A stretch of 5,283 bases of DNA, taken from contig JAPUJL010000298.1 of the NCBI GenBank assembly GCA_027296185.1, positions 1 to 5,283 of the forward strand, read 5' to 3'. This DNA comes from SAR324 cluster bacterium (GTDB lineage Bacteria > SAR324 > JACQKK01). Shown here piece after piece: positions 1 through 5,137 of the stretch. Numbering within the stretch: the stretch's first letter is position 1; every line of letters begins with the position of its first letter. The notes below the pieces were generated by a model. That model was not told where the DNA came from and ran no database searches. It was given only the letters and a program-made list of their open reading frames with translations. The translations under genes were made by a program, and so were the position numbers.

Positions 1-58
1 GCGCCGCGGAAAGGAGCGGCAGGAACCCCGCGATGAACCCCGCCAGGAGATGCTTCAT
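1..58 (-). CDS. N-terminal fragment of a divergent, probably exported protein (runs off the left edge)
   Basis: Reading the minus strand from the ATG at 58-56 gives 19 codons, MKHLLAGFIAGFLPLLSAA, before the window ends. This is a textbook signal-peptide or first membrane-segment profile: a short basic n-region (Lys2, His3), a hydrophobic core at residues 4-16, and small residues (SAA) where a signal peptidase site would form. A TGGAGG Shine-Dalgarno sequence lies 7 bases upstream on the same strand, which strongly supports this start. The gene is transcribed away from the ABC importer operon, and their starts are 355 bases apart. The mature protein is outside the window, so its function is unknown. 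A periplasmic, outer-membrane or inner-membrane protein would all fit. The signal peptide and RBS are seen directly; export is inferred. Confidence 0.72.
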   Translation of the reverse strand, partial: MKHLLAGFIAGFLPLLSAA

Positions 59-65
59 GGGCGGG

Positions 66-71
66 CCTCCA
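66..71 (-). promoter_or_regulatory. Shine-Dalgarno site of the divergent gene
   Basis: The minus strand reads TGGAGG here, followed by a 7-base spacer and the ATG at 58-56. It is the strongest ribosome binding site in the window and is the main support for calling a gene from only 58 bases of coding sequence. Confidence 0.7.
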
Positions 72-74
72 GGG

Positions 75-116
75 AATTCCGGCGAGCCATCGATGCGCCG
101 GCCGGCGGCCGGAATT
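75..116. repeat. 9-bp perfect inverted repeat
   Basis: AATTCCGGC at 75-83 is the exact reverse complement of GCCGGAATT at 108-116, with 24 bases between the arms. It lies in what would be the 5' leader of the divergent gene, just upstream of its ribosome binding site (66-71). It could be a protein-binding dyad or an RNA stem in that leader. No T-run follows on either strand, so it does not look like an intrinsic terminator. Confidence 0.4.
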
Positions 117-143
117 AACGGCGAGCGCGAATCCGCTGGTCCA

Positions 144-172
144 CCTATGAAGCAACCCGCGGAGCCGGTCAA
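144..172 (-). promoter_or_regulatory. Candidate sigma-70 type promoter for the divergent gene
   Basis: On the minus strand TTGACC (172-167) matches the -35 consensus at 5 of 6 positions. After a 17-base spacer comes CATAGG (149-144), which matches the -10 consensus at only 3 of 6. Transcription would begin roughly 80 bases upstream of the divergent ATG, and the leader would include the 75-116 inverted repeat. The weak -10 keeps this a low-confidence prediction. Confidence 0.25.
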
Positions 173-260
173 CGGGGTGGGGGCCCGATCGGCCCGCGCC
201 AGGGAGCCGCGCCGTGGGACCGCACCAGGAAGCCCGCTGCGCCCGTGGTCCGCTTCCTTC

Positions 261-277
261 TTGGATGGGTTGTTGCT
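261..277 (+). promoter_or_regulatory. Candidate sigma-54 (RpoN) -24/-12 promoter for the ABC importer operon
   Basis: The sequence TTGGATGGGTTGTTGCT aligns to the sigma-54 consensus YTGGCACG-N4-TTGCW. The essential GG (263-264) and GC (275-276) are separated by exactly 10 bases, the complete TTGCT -12 block is present, and the -24 block matches at 5 of 8 positions (the CAC is replaced by ATG). Transcription would start near 288, leaving a leader of about 126 bases before the ATG at 414. No comparably good sigma-70 promoter was seen facing this way. An activator of the NtrC type would be required, but none is encoded in the window. The match is seen directly; its function is inferred. Confidence 0.38.
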
Positions 278-401
278 AGGCTGCTCCACGGCAAACGACC
301 GCTTCCGCCCCGCCCCGGGCGATTGCGCCTGGCCGCGGATGCGTGTTCTTCCGCTGACGAGCCCGGAATGTCCCCCGCTTCGCCATCGGTCCCCCACCGT
401 C

Positions 402-407
402 AAGGAG
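402..407 (+). promoter_or_regulatory. Shine-Dalgarno site that fixes the binding-protein start
   Basis: AAGGAG is followed by 6 bases and the ATG at 414. This placement, together with the export signal that begins shortly after, decides for 414 over the in-frame starts at 33, 57 and 147. Confidence 0.8.
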
Positions 408-413
408 AACGGC

Positions 414-1778
414 ATGGACAAGCCGCATTGCCCGAATCCCTCCTCCGCGCCGCGCTCCCGGGGCTGGAGCCGCCGGCGCTTTCTCCGCTCGGCCGGCCAG
501 GCCGCCGGCGCCTCGCTTTTGGGGGGCAGCGCCATCGCGCTGATGGCCTGCGAGAAGAAGCCCCCCGGCAAGAAGGCCGCGCGCCGCATCCACCTGCTCC
601 AGTGGAGCAATTTCATCAAGGAAGCCGACATCGAGATTCGGCGGCAGGCCGAGGAATTCGAGGCCCAGGCCGGGGTGGCGGTGACCGTCGAGACGATCAA
701 CGCCAACGACCTCAACGCCCGCGCCACCGCAGCGGTCGAGAGCGGCCACGGACCCGACATCATTCAGTTCTTCGCCAATCAGCCCCATCTGTATGCCGGC
801 GGCCTGACGGACGTGGACGAGCTGGCCGAGGAAGTGGGCCAGCTTCACGGCGGCTACTACGACAATGCGGTCGAAGCGGCCAAGGTGGACGGGCGCTGGA
901 AGGCGGTGCCCTACAATATCGTGGGGGGTGCCTTCGCCTATCGCCAAGACAAGTTCGAAGAGCTGGGCATCGAGCGGTTTCCGGACACCTGGGACGATCT
1001 GCTCACGGTGGGCCGCCGGCTCAAGCAGGCGGGTATGCCCATCGGGCAGACCCTTGGCCACACTTTCGGGGACGCTCCCGGATTTTGTTATCCGCTCCTG
1101 TGGGGATTCGGCGGCAAGGAGCGGGAGGCGGACGGTACCACCGTCGCCATCAATTCTCCCGAGACCATCGAGGCGGTGAAATACATGGTGGCGTTCTACC
1201 GGGAGGCGTGCGACGAAGGCGGGCTTTCCTGGGACGACACCTCCAACAACCGGGCGTTCCTGGCGGGGACGATCGCCGCGACGCTCAATGGCGCCAGCAT
1301 CTACTTCGTGGCCCGCATGAATGCCGACCAGTATCCGGGCCTCGCCGACAAGATCCAGCACGCCCTCATACCCAATGGTCCGGGAGGGCGCTACCATCTC
1401 ATGGGCAATTTCGCCCACGGCGTGATGGACTACTCGGTCAACAAGGAAGCTTGCTTCGAGTTTATCCGGTTCCTGATGGCCCGGGAGAACTTCGAGAAGT
1501 GGATCACGCTCTCCAACGGATACAGCCTGGGACCCGGTCGCCATTGGCGGGAACTGCCCATGTGGGAGCAGGACCCGCGCATCACCATTTACCGCGATAT
1601 CGCTCAGTACGGCCGCAGCCCGGGCTCCGCGGGCGCCTACGACCGGCTGGCTTCCGAGGTGCAGGCCAAGTACATCGTCGTGGACCTCTTCGCCCGCGCC
1701 GTACAGGGCACCGACACTCCAGAGGAAGCGGTGGCCTGGGCGGAGCAGGAATTGAAGATCGTCTACCAGCGCACCTGA
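414..1778 (+). CDS. ABC importer extracellular solute-binding lipoprotein (family 1, CUT1 type, Tat signal)
   Basis: A 454-residue protein that would bind the transported solute in the periplasm and deliver it to the two permeases encoded next. The N-terminus has a twin-arginine motif SRRRFLR (residues 19-25), a hydrophobic stretch (27-45) and a lipobox-like LMAC with Cys46, so it is probably exported folded by Tat and lipidated at Cys46. The Met at -2 of the lipobox is not the commonest residue. The mature part starts with a basic linker and then the first strand at about 59-66 (IHLLQWSN). It has family 1 landmarks: GPDIIQF (113-119), VPYN (165-168), PDTWDDL (190-196) and a long C-terminal helical lobe. 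Length is normal for the family (about 400-450). The start is set by AAGGAG six bases upstream. The fold resembles UgpB/MalE-type proteins (SBP_bac_1). The substrate is not identifiable; a sugar, oligosaccharide or glycerophosphate-like compound would be usual. Confidence 0.93.
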   Translation: MDKPHCPNPSSAPRSRGWSRRRFLRSAGQAAGASLLGGSAIALMACEKKPPGKKAARRIHLLQWSNFIKEADIEIRRQAEEFEAQAGVAVTVETINANDLNARATAAVESGHGPDIIQFFANQPHLYAGGLTDVDELAEEVGQLHGGYYDNAVEAAKVDGRWKAVPYNIVGGAFAYRQDKFEELGIERFPDTWDDLLTVGRRLKQAGMPIGQTLGHTFGDAPGFCYPLLWGFGGKEREADGTTVAINSPETIEAVKYMVAFYREACDEGGLSWDDTSNNRAFLAGTIAATLNGASIYFVARMNADQYPGLADKIQHALIPNGPGGRYHLMGNFAHGVMDYSVNKEACFEFIRFLMARENFEKWITLSNGYSLGPGRHWRELPMWEQDPRITIYRDIAQYGRSPGSAGAYDRLASEVQAKYIVVDLFARAVQGTDTPEEAVAWAEQELKIVYQRT

Positions 1779-1813
1779 GAGGGCCGCACCCGGCACCCGG
1801 ATAAACCGAAATC

Positions 1814-2824
1814 GTGGAAACCGCATCTCCGACTCCCGTCCCTCCCCGGGCCCTCCCCGCCGAGCGCGCGGGGCAAGGGGGTCCCTCGCCCCTGCGGCGG
1901 GTGCTGGACCTGCTGGAGAACGAGACGGTGCTGGGCTACACGCTGATGGTGCCGGCGCTGCTGCTGATCCTGACCTTCATCGCCTATCCCTTCGGCATCG
2001 GCGTCTGGCTCTCCTTCTCCGACAAGCTCGTGGGCCAGGAGGCGTCGTATATCGGCGTGGAGAACTTCAGCAGGATCCTCCAGAGCCAGATTTTTACGCG
2101 CGCTGCCTGGAACACCATACTTTTCACCGCAGTCGCGACGGTGCTCAAGGGGGTGTTCGGGATGTGGCTGGCGTTGCTGCTCAACCGCAAGTTCCGCTTC
2201 GCCCGCTTCACCCGGGCGGCGGTGCTGCTGCCCTTCATCGTGCCTACGGTGCTGAGCACCCTGGCCTGGCTGTGGATCTTCGATTCCACGTTCGGCGTGA
2301 TCAACTGGATCCTGCGGCTGCTCTGGCAAAGCGAATGGAGCGTGCTGGGCTTGGCCGTCAAGGAGAACTGGGGTTATTTCCCGGCGCCCCAATGGCTCGG
2401 CGATCCGATCCTGGCCATGACGTCGATCATCATCGTCAACGTTTGGCGCGGGCTCCCCTTCTTCGCGATTACCTTCCTCGCTGGGCTTCAGACCATTTCG
2501 CCCGATCTGTACGACGCGGGGGACATCGATGGGGCTACCGGCTGGCAGAAATTCTGGCACATTACCCTGCCGTTGATGAAGCCGATCACCGTGGTGGTGG
2601 TGGTCTTCTCCATCGTGGTGACCTTCGCCGACTTTCAGTTGGTCTACGTGCTCACCCGCGGCGGGCCGGCCAATTCCACCCATCTCTTCGCCACGCTGGC
2701 TTATCAACTGGGCATGGCTTCCGGAAACCTGGGCGAAGGCGCGGCGGTGGCGCTGTTCATGTTCCCCATCCTGGCGCTCGTGATCGTGTTCCAGCTTTGG
2801 TACCTGCGCAAGGGGGATGCCTGA
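1814..2824 (+). CDS. ABC importer permease, MalF/UgpA type (first membrane subunit)
   Basis: A 336-residue inner-membrane protein that would form half of the translocation channel. Six hydrophobic segments are visible at about residues 40-66, 100-124, 135-156, 199-225, 257-277 and 308-331. The cytoplasmic EAA loop that docks on the ATPase runs from Tyr233 to Pro253 (DAGDIDGATGWQKFWHITLP), with the conserved Gly240 and the ending LP; the usual EAA reads DAG. The frame opens just after a stop at 1802, so GTG 1814 is the earliest start, but it has no clear Shine-Dalgarno sequence. GTG codons at 1901 and 1928 would remove a Pro-rich cytoplasmic tail and give a more typical N-terminus. The loop between segments 3 and 4 (about 157-198) looks longer than usual. 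It lies 35 bases after the binding protein, and the gap contains a tandem 7-bp repeat, GCACCCG twice (1786-1799). The gene belongs to the same operon. Confidence 0.93.
   Translation: METASPTPVPPRALPAERAGQGGPSPLRRVLDLLENETVLGYTLMVPALLLILTFIAYPFGIGVWLSFSDKLVGQEASYIGVENFSRILQSQIFTRAAWNTILFTAVATVLKGVFGMWLALLLNRKFRFARFTRAAVLLPFIVPTVLSTLAWLWIFDSTFGVINWILRLLWQSEWSVLGLAVKENWGYFPAPQWLGDPILAMTSIIIVNVWRGLPFFAITFLAGLQTISPDLYDAGDIDGATGWQKFWHITLPLMKPITVVVVVFSIVVTFADFQLVYVLTRGGPANSTHLFATLAYQLGMASGNLGEGAAVALFMFPILALVIVFQLWYLRKGDA
2810..2816 (+). promoter_or_regulatory. Shine-Dalgarno site favouring the 2826 start of the second permease
   Basis: AAGGGGG, lying within the last codons of the first permease, is 9 bases from the ATG at 2826 but directly abuts the alternative in-frame ATG at 2817. 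Normal spacing therefore favours 2826. Placement inside the upstream gene suggests translational coupling. Confidence 0.6.
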
Positions 2825-2825
2825 G

Positions 2826-3677
2826 ATGGGCGCGGCCTACCTGGGGGAAACCTACTGGCGGCGTCTGATCGTCTTCTACATCCCCATGTTCATGTTTCTG
2901 GCGGCGATGCTCTTCCCGTTCTACTGGATGACCGTCACCTCGGTGAAGGCGGACGCGGAGCTCTACAACGCCAAGGCGATTCCGTTCCTGGTTTTCGACT
3001 TCACGCTGGATCACTGGATTTACCTCTTCCGCGAAACCCTGTACATCCGCTGGGCCTTGAACACGCTGTTCATCGCCACGGTCTCCACGGCCATCTCGCT
3101 GTTCGCGGGGACGCTGGCCGGCTATTCCCTTGCCCGGCTGCGCTTCCCCGGCTCCTCGACCTTCGGCATCTCGATCTTCGTGACCTACCTGGTGCCGCCG
3201 ACGCTGCTGTTCATTCCCCTGGCCGGCGTGGTGTCGGACCTGCGGCTGTACGATTCGCCCTGGGCGCTGATCTTGACCTACCCGACGTTCCTGGTGCCCT
3301 TCTCCACGTGGCTGCTGATGGGATACTTCAGGACGATCCCCAGGGAGATGGAGGAGTGCGCCCGCATCGACGGCGCCACCCGGCTGCAGGCGTTTGTGAA
3401 GGTGGTGCTGCCCCTGGGGTTGCCGGGCCTGATCTCCGCGGGCATCTTCTCGTTCACCCTGTCCTGGAACGAGTTTCTCTATGCCCTGGTGTTCATCTCC
3501 TCGCCCGAGCAGAAGACCATTCCGGTGGGCGTGGTGAGCGAGCTGATCAAGGGCGACGTCTTCTTCTGGGGCTCGCTGATGGCGGGGGCGCTGTTCGGCT
3601 CGGTGCCCGTGGCGATCGTCTATTCCTTCTTCGTCGAGCACTACGTGTCGGGCATCACCGGCGCGGTGAAGGGCTAG
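2826..3677 (+). CDS. ABC importer permease, MalG/UgpE type (second membrane subunit)
   Basis: A 283-residue inner-membrane protein forming the other half of the channel. Six hydrophobic segments are visible at about residues 14-36, 77-103, 112-136, 146-168, 198-224 and 249-275. The EAA loop at 176-196 reads EECARIDGATRLQAFVKVVLP, with Gly183 and Leu195-Pro196 conserved and Glu-Cys-Ala in place of EAA. The typical MalG-family NTLFIA segment after the first periplasmic loop and the FSFTLSWNEFLYAL segment 5 are both present. Length is normal (about 270-300). Its ATG lies one base after the TGA of the first permease (2822-2824). An alternative ATG at 2817 would add MPE and overlap that gene by 8 bases, but its ribosome site would have no spacer. 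Tight linkage implies co-translation and equal amounts of the two permeases. Confidence 0.93.
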   Translation: MGAAYLGETYWRRLIVFYIPMFMFLAAMLFPFYWMTVTSVKADAELYNAKAIPFLVFDFTLDHWIYLFRETLYIRWALNTLFIATVSTAISLFAGTLAGYSLARLRFPGSSTFGISIFVTYLVPPTLLFIPLAGVVSDLRLYDSPWALILTYPTFLVPFSTWLLMGYFRTIPREMEECARIDGATRLQAFVKVVLPLGLPGLISAGIFSFTLSWNEFLYALVFISSPEQKTIPVGVVSELIKGDVFFWGSLMAGALFGSVPVAIVYSFFVEHYVSGITGAVKG

Positions 3678-3723
3678 GCGACATGAGAAAGCGTTGGACA
3701 AAACCTCTTCCGCCGATTATGGC

Positions 3724-3728
3724 AGGAG
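3724..3728 (+). promoter_or_regulatory. Shine-Dalgarno site of the ATPase gene
   Basis: AGGAG lies 4 bases before the ATG at 3733. The spacing is short but workable. It supports this start over a TTG at 3694 in the same frame, which would add 13 residues not expected in MalK-type proteins. Confidence 0.6.
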
Positions 3729-3732
3729 CGAT

Positions 3733-4827
3733 ATGGCACGCGTGAAACTCACCGACGTGGTGAAAATCTACGGCAACGACGAGGTGGTGCACGGCATCAC
3801 CATCGATATTCCCCACAACGAGTTCCTCGTGCTCGTGGGTCCCTCCGGCTGCGGCAAGAGCACCACCCTGCGCATGATCGCGGGGCTGGAGGTCATCGAC
3901 CGGGGCACCGTGGAAATCGGCGACCGGGTGGTGAACGACACCGCGCCGAAGGACCGCGACATCGCCATGGTCTTCCAGAACTACGCGCTCTATCCCCACA
4001 TGACGGTCTACGAGAACATGGCCTTCGGGTTGAAGCTGCGGAAATATCCCAAGGCGGAGATTACCCAGCGGGTGGCCGAAGCGGCGAACATTCTGGGCAT
4101 CTCCGAGCTCATGGAGCGGCGGCCCAAGGCGCTCTCGGGCGGGCAGCGGCAGCGGGTGGCCATGGGCCGGGCCATCGTGCGCAAGCCCCAGGTATTTCTG
4201 TTCGACGAACCCCTGAGCAACCTGGACGCCAAGCTTCGCGTGCAGATGCGCACCGAGATCAAGAAGCTCCACCAGAAAGTGGCCACGACGATCGTCTACG
4301 TCACCCACGATCAGGTGGAGGCCATGACCCTCGCCGACCGGATCGTGGTGCTGAACGACGGTTACATCGAGCAGATCGGCGATCCCATGACCCTGTACGA
4401 GCAGCCGGTGAACAAGTTCGTGGCCAGCTTTATCGGCTCCCCCGCCATGAACTTCATCCCGGGCCGGGTGGTGGCTGCGAACGGCGGCGAGGCGCTCGCA
4501 TTCCGCGTCGACGACCGGGTGTCGCTGCCCATTCCCGCCGCCAGCCGTGAGCGCTACGCCCCCCTGCGGGACAAGGAGGCGCTGCTCGGCATCCGCCCGG
4601 AACACATCGCCGACGGCGCGGAGGGCGCGCCGGCCACCATCCAGGCCACCGTGAGCGTGGTGGAGCCGATGGGCTCGGACACCATGGTCTTCTTCGACTT
4701 CAAGGGCGTGGAGATCACCGCGCGGGTTTCGCCCCATGCCGGTGCGCGCCCCGGCGAGCGCCTGCGGTTCGTCCTGGACATGGAAAAAATCCATCTCATC
4801 GATCCCAGCACCGACAAGGTGCTGTAG
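3733..4827 (+). CDS. ABC importer ATP-binding subunit, MalK/UgpC/MsmK type
   Basis: A 364-residue cytoplasmic ATPase that would dimerise under the two permeases and power import. All catalytic motifs are intact: Walker A GPSGCGKST (36-44), Q-loop Gln82 (VFQNYALYPH), signature LSGGQRQR (134-141), Walker B VFLFDEP with Asp158 and Glu159 (154-160), D-loop SNLDA (162-166) and H-loop His192 (VTHDQVEAMTL). The start MARVKLTDVVKIYG is typical of the family. The C-terminal part, from about residue 240, includes GIRPEHI and FVLDMEKIHLIDP, and matches the MalK/UgpC regulatory extension with TOBE-type OB folds. Normal family length is about 355-370. It follows the second permease after 55 bases, the widest gap among the transporter subunits. 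ATPases of this class are sometimes shared between several importers, so its presence does not fix the substrate. Confidence 0.95.
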   Translation: MARVKLTDVVKIYGNDEVVHGITIDIPHNEFLVLVGPSGCGKSTTLRMIAGLEVIDRGTVEIGDRVVNDTAPKDRDIAMVFQNYALYPHMTVYENMAFGLKLRKYPKAEITQRVAEAANILGISELMERRPKALSGGQRQRVAMGRAIVRKPQVFLFDEPLSNLDAKLRVQMRTEIKKLHQKVATTIVYVTHDQVEAMTLADRIVVLNDGYIEQIGDPMTLYEQPVNKFVASFIGSPAMNFIPGRVVAANGGEALAFRVDDRVSLPIPAASRERYAPLRDKEALLGIRPEHIADGAEGAPATIQATVSVVEPMGSDTMVFFDFKGVEITARVSPHAGARPGERLRFVLDMEKIHLIDPSTDKVL

Positions 4828-4855
4828 GTCCGCTCCAGGGGCCGCCTTAGCCCGC

Positions 4856-4900
4856 GCGCTCAGGGCACGGTCCAATCCAGCCGTCCGCGCGCCCGAGCGC
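4856..4900 (+). repeat. Imperfect GC-rich hairpin downstream of the ATPase gene
   Basis: The left arm GCGCTC-A-GGGC (4856-4866) pairs with the right arm GCCC-GAGCGC (4891-4900), giving 10 base pairs with one bulged A. Inside it ACGG (4867-4870) can pair with CCGT (4881-4884) across an asymmetric internal loop. No run of T follows, so it is not a classic intrinsic terminator. It could protect the 3' end of the transporter mRNA, attenuate read-through, or be chance in GC-rich DNA. Confidence 0.35.
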
Positions 4901-5063
4901 CGCCCTGGGGGTTGATCCGGAATTCCCCTTGACCGCAACACCCGATCCCGCCGCCGTGCCAGCCCTGGACGTGGGCACCTCCCCGGTGCGCTGCCTCGCC
5001 TGCGACGGTGCCGCACAGGCGGTGCCCGGCGCGGCCGCGGCGCGGGAGCAGCAAGTGCGCGGC

Positions 5064-5079
5064 GTTCCTGGACAGGAGC
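5064..5079. promoter_or_regulatory. Near-palindrome, candidate operator upstream of the amidohydrolase
   Basis: GTTCCTG-GA-CAGGAGC has two 7-base arms that are complementary at 6 of 7 positions around a 2-base centre. Its size and symmetry suit a dimeric helix-turn-helix repressor, and it lies 58 bases before the amidohydrolase ATG. Function is inferred only. Confidence 0.25.
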
Positions 5080-5103
5080 GGTTTCTTCGGCTATGGGAGC
5101 GGT
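5075..5103 (+). repeat. 8-bp direct repeat spaced two helical turns
   Basis: GGAGCGGT occurs at 5075-5082 and again at 5096-5103, so the copies start 21 bp apart and would face the same side of the DNA. The first copy overlaps the right arm of the 5064-5079 near-palindrome. It could be a tandem activator site, or chance. Confidence 0.3.
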
Positions 5104-5125
5104 ACGGGTTGGGGACCGGCATTTT

Positions 5126-5131
5126 GAGGAG
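5126..5131 (+). promoter_or_regulatory. Shine-Dalgarno site of the amidohydrolase
   Basis: GAGGAG is followed by 6 bases and the ATG at 5138. It decides for 5138 over the in-frame ATG at 5093, whose nearest AGGAG is 14 bases away. Confidence 0.75.
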
Positions 5132-5137
5132 ACCGCC

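Larger units (their letters stand above)
59..413. other. Divergent intergenic control region
   Basis: These 355 bases separate a minus-strand gene start (58) from the binding-protein start (414). No convincing gene is seen. The frame of the binding protein stays open through most of it (from 33), but the upstream translation is Arg/Pro-rich with no domain character and lacks a well-placed RBS. The region holds the candidate promoters and inverted repeat listed separately. It also has a small dyad at 181-195, GGGCC-CGATC-GGCCC, which could be an operator but is the kind of palindrome expected by chance in GC-rich DNA. Divergent signal-bearing genes sharing one intergenic region suggest possible co-regulation. 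Confidence 0.6.
4828..5137 (+). other. 310-base intergenic region without a convincing gene
   Basis: This separates the ATPase stop from the amidohydrolase start. A 74-codon frame from a TTG at 4929 lacks a Shine-Dalgarno sequence, runs into the amidohydrolase start in another frame and has a low-complexity Ala/Gly/Arg composition, so it is not accepted. The region contains an imperfect hairpin (4856-4900), an EcoRI-like palindrome inside CCGGAATTCCC (4917-4927), a near-palindrome (5064-5079) and an 8-bp direct repeat (5075-5103). No clear sigma-70 or sigma-54 promoter and no U-tract terminator were found. The amidohydrolase could therefore be read through from the transporter operon or have its own unrecognised promoter. 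Confidence 0.55.

Noticed and set aside
33..413. In-frame upstream extension of the binding protein (127 extra codons)
   Set aside because: The extension is Arg/Pro-rich with no recognisable domain and would bury the Tat signal internally. The AAGGAG site and export signal at 414 clearly mark the true start, and the left end overlaps the divergent gene's start.
245..1804. Long open frame on the + strand in another frame over the binding-protein gene
   Set aside because: Its translation is low-complexity Arg/Gly/Pro-rich, typical of an overlapping shadow frame in GC-rich DNA. The binding-protein frame carries all family motifs.
276..1826. Long open frame on the minus strand opposite the binding protein
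   Set aside because: Antisense shadow of a GC-rich gene. No family motif, no ribosome site, and composition rich in His/Arg/Val as expected from the reverse strand.
3683..3745. 20-codon ORF between the second permease and the ATPase (starts MRKRW, ends IWHA)
   Set aside because: It overlaps the ATPase start and has only a weak ribosome site. It is short enough to occur by chance, although translational coupling cannot be fully excluded.
4912..4940. Possible sigma-70 promoter starting with TTGATC
   Set aside because: The hexamer 17 bases further on (GCAACA) does not resemble a -10 element.
4847..5122. Minus-strand ORF in the second intergenic region
   Set aside because: Low-complexity Ala/Arg/Gly/Pro translation, no recognisable domain, and no supporting ribosome site recognised.
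5093..5137. Upstream in-frame ATG for the amidohydrolase
   Set aside because: It would add 15 residues ahead of the conserved MYDLVIRGG start. Its nearest AGGAG is 14 bases away, whereas ATG 5138 has GAGGAG at 6 bases.
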